Positions 6,461 to 7,482 of a DNA stretch of 7,482 nucleotides are shown here, one piece after another. The first letter of the stretch is position 1. The number at the start of each line of letters is the position of its first letter. The notes below the pieces were generated by a model, which had not been told where the DNA came from, did not search any database, and saw only the letters and a list, made by a program, of their open reading frames with translations. The stretch is taken from contig JAGWUW010000123.1 of assembly GCA_028868235.1 (NCBI GenBank), positions 1-7,482 of the forward strand, written 5' to 3'. The position numbers and the translations under genes are program-made. This DNA comes from Betaproteobacteria bacterium (GTDB lineage: Bacteria > Pseudomonadota > Gammaproteobacteria > Burkholderiales > Rhodocyclaceae).

Positions 6461-7482
6461 TCAGTGCGCGGGGACCCCGTGTCCCGCCCGCGTATAGCGA
6501 ATCACTCCTTCGGCATCGCAGTGACGCGAAAGCCGACCTGCTTGTTCAAGGTAGTTCAGATGGGCGATCGCTTCACCCATCGCGAACATGGTTTGGTGTG
6601 TATCGAGTTGCCGGTTGAACAATGTCCCCAGCAATTCGGCTGCGCTCTTTGGCGCTTGTTCACAGCTTGCTTCCAGAGCCTGCAATCGCTCTTCGTGATG
6701 CGCATGCAAGTCCCCGACCCTCTCCTGCACCCCGGCGAAGGGCAAGCCGTGCGAGGGCAGCACGAGCGTTTCTGCCGGGATTTCCCGCGCCATCACATCC
6801 AGCGAATCCAGATACCAGCGCAGTGCGTCGGCTTCGGGCGTTGCCGCAAAAATGCTGATATTGGTGGAAATTCTCGGCAAAAGCATGTCTCCGGAAATTA
6901 ACACGCCGAGTTCGACACAGTAAAGCGCCACATGTTCCGGTGCATGGCCATGGCCGATCAATATTTGCCAATTCCGACCGTCGATGCTCACGGAATCTCC
7001 GGCCATCAAGCGGTTGTAGTAATCGGGCAAGGCCGGGACCGCCTTGCGGTAGCCGGAACCACGCTTCTCAAACTTGGCCAGATGTTCGGCATCCAGTCCA
7101 TGTTGCCGGAACTGCTCGACCATGAAGCGCGCCCCATGGCCGCCGACTTCGTGCCACACCACATGGGCAGTCAGAAATTCACCAGTGCTCATCCACAACG
7201 GAGCACCGGTCTTTTCCATCAGCCAAGTCGCCAAGCCCAAGTGATCGGGATGAAAGTGGGTGACGATCAGCTTGTTGACCGGGCCGTCCAGGCGGTCGAG
7301 GATGGCCGACCAGGTTTCACGAACATGGTCCTCGGGGAAACCGGTATCGACGATGACCCAGCCGTTTCCGTCGCGCAGTAGCCACAGGTTGATATGGTCA
7401 AGCTGGAAGGGCAAAGGCATGCGCAGCCAGAAGATACCGGGCGCCAGCTCTGTCATCTCGCCGGTAGCTGGCGGATGGGAAT
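6461..7482 (-). CDS. MBL-fold metallo-hydrolase with C-terminal winged-helix-like domain (5' end beyond window)
   Basis: This is a metallo-beta-lactamase superfamily hydrolase. Numbered from the Met at 7456, the metal-binding set is visible: H67, H69, D71 and H72 in THFHPDH, H171 in GHGHAPEH, D190 in LISGD and H236 in PSHG. The last 75 or so residues (LLGTLFNRQLDTHQTMFAMGE and on to GVIRYTRAG) look like the BLACT winged-helix domain that follows some MBL cores. The substrate cannot be told. The Met at 7456 is a possible start, but it has no good ribosome site and the frame stays open to the right edge as SHPPATGE. That resembles the Pro/Gly-rich lead of longer relatives, so the real start is probably outside. 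It lies 17 nt upstream of phaC on the same strand, so a shared transcript is likely. Whether it acts in acyl-CoA or PHA metabolism is unproven. Confidence 0.85.
   Translation of the reverse strand, partial: SHPPATGEMTELAPGIFWLRMPLPFQLDHINLWLLRDGNGWVIVDTGFPEDHVRETWSAILDRLDGPVNKLIVTHFHPDHLGLATWLMEKTGAPLWMSTGEFLTAHVVWHEVGGHGARFMVEQFRQHGLDAEHLAKFEKRGSGYRKAVPALPDYYNRLMAGDSVSIDGRNWQILIGHGHAPEHVALYCVELGVLISGDMLLPRISTNISIFAATPEADALRWYLDSLDVMAREIPAETLVLPSHGLPFAGVQERVGDLHAHHEERLQALEASCEQAPKSAAELLGTLFNRQLDTHQTMFAMGEAIAHLNYLEQAGRLSRHCDAEGVIRYTRAGHGVPAH

Noticed and set aside
6932..7381. Plus-strand open frame of 149 codons over the MBL hydrolase gene
   Set aside because: It is antisense to conserved metal-binding motifs, with no domain and no ribosome site; a shadow frame.
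1..7482. CRISPR arrays, insertion sequences, tRNA or rRNA genes
   Set aside because: No regularly spaced repeats, transposase motifs, terminal inverted repeats or tRNA-like cloverleaf sequences were seen on reading both strands.

Overview
The window looks like chromosomal DNA of a betaproteobacterium, most likely in the Rhodocyclales (Dechloromonas/Azonexus/Accumulibacter type). The GC-rich coding, a class I PHA synthase, a compact ubiU-ubiV-ubiT cluster and a REC-HATPase response regulator fit such a facultatively anaerobic, PHA-storing organism. The taxonomic guess rests on gene content and protein style, not on a search.

Layout: (1) 1-108, plus strand, the last 35 codons of a SPOR-domain protein, probably RlpA. 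(2) 238-1128, minus, a response regulator with a C-terminal RsbW/SpoIIAB-like ATPase domain. (3) About 1121-1606, minus, directly upstream of that regulator, the wreck of a sensor histidine kinase. Its ATP-binding motifs are readable only by changing frame and reading through a stop, and its core is missing. (4) 1653-1693, a near-perfect FNR/ANR box followed by a -10 element at class II spacing. (5) 1722-4097, plus, ubiU, ubiV and ubiT in a tight operon for oxygen-independent ubiquinone synthesis. (6) 4142-4501, minus, a small MoaD/ThiS-like beta-grasp protein that lacks the usual C-terminal Gly-Gly. (7) 4555-4582, a strong intrinsic terminator for phaC. (8) 4608-6443, minus, class I PHA synthase phaC. 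(9) 6461 to the right edge, minus, an MBL-fold hydrolase whose true start probably lies beyond the window.

How it works together: the promoter layout predicts that ubiUVT is switched on when oxygen is low, so that ubiquinone can still be made for anaerobic respiration such as denitrification. UbiU and UbiV carry the four-cysteine Fe-S sets of the O2-independent hydroxylase pair, and UbiT is the SCP2-type lipid-binding partner. PhaC polymerises 3-hydroxyacyl-CoA into storage granules and is probably co-transcribed with the MBL hydrolase 17 nt upstream. The response regulator seems to have lost its adjacent kinase.

I see no mobile element, CRISPR array, tRNA or rRNA. Nothing here is clearly a new system. 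The most distinctive items are the decayed kinase beside an intact regulator, the FNR-type promoter driving a three-gene ubiUVT operon, and the tail-less MoaD-like protein.
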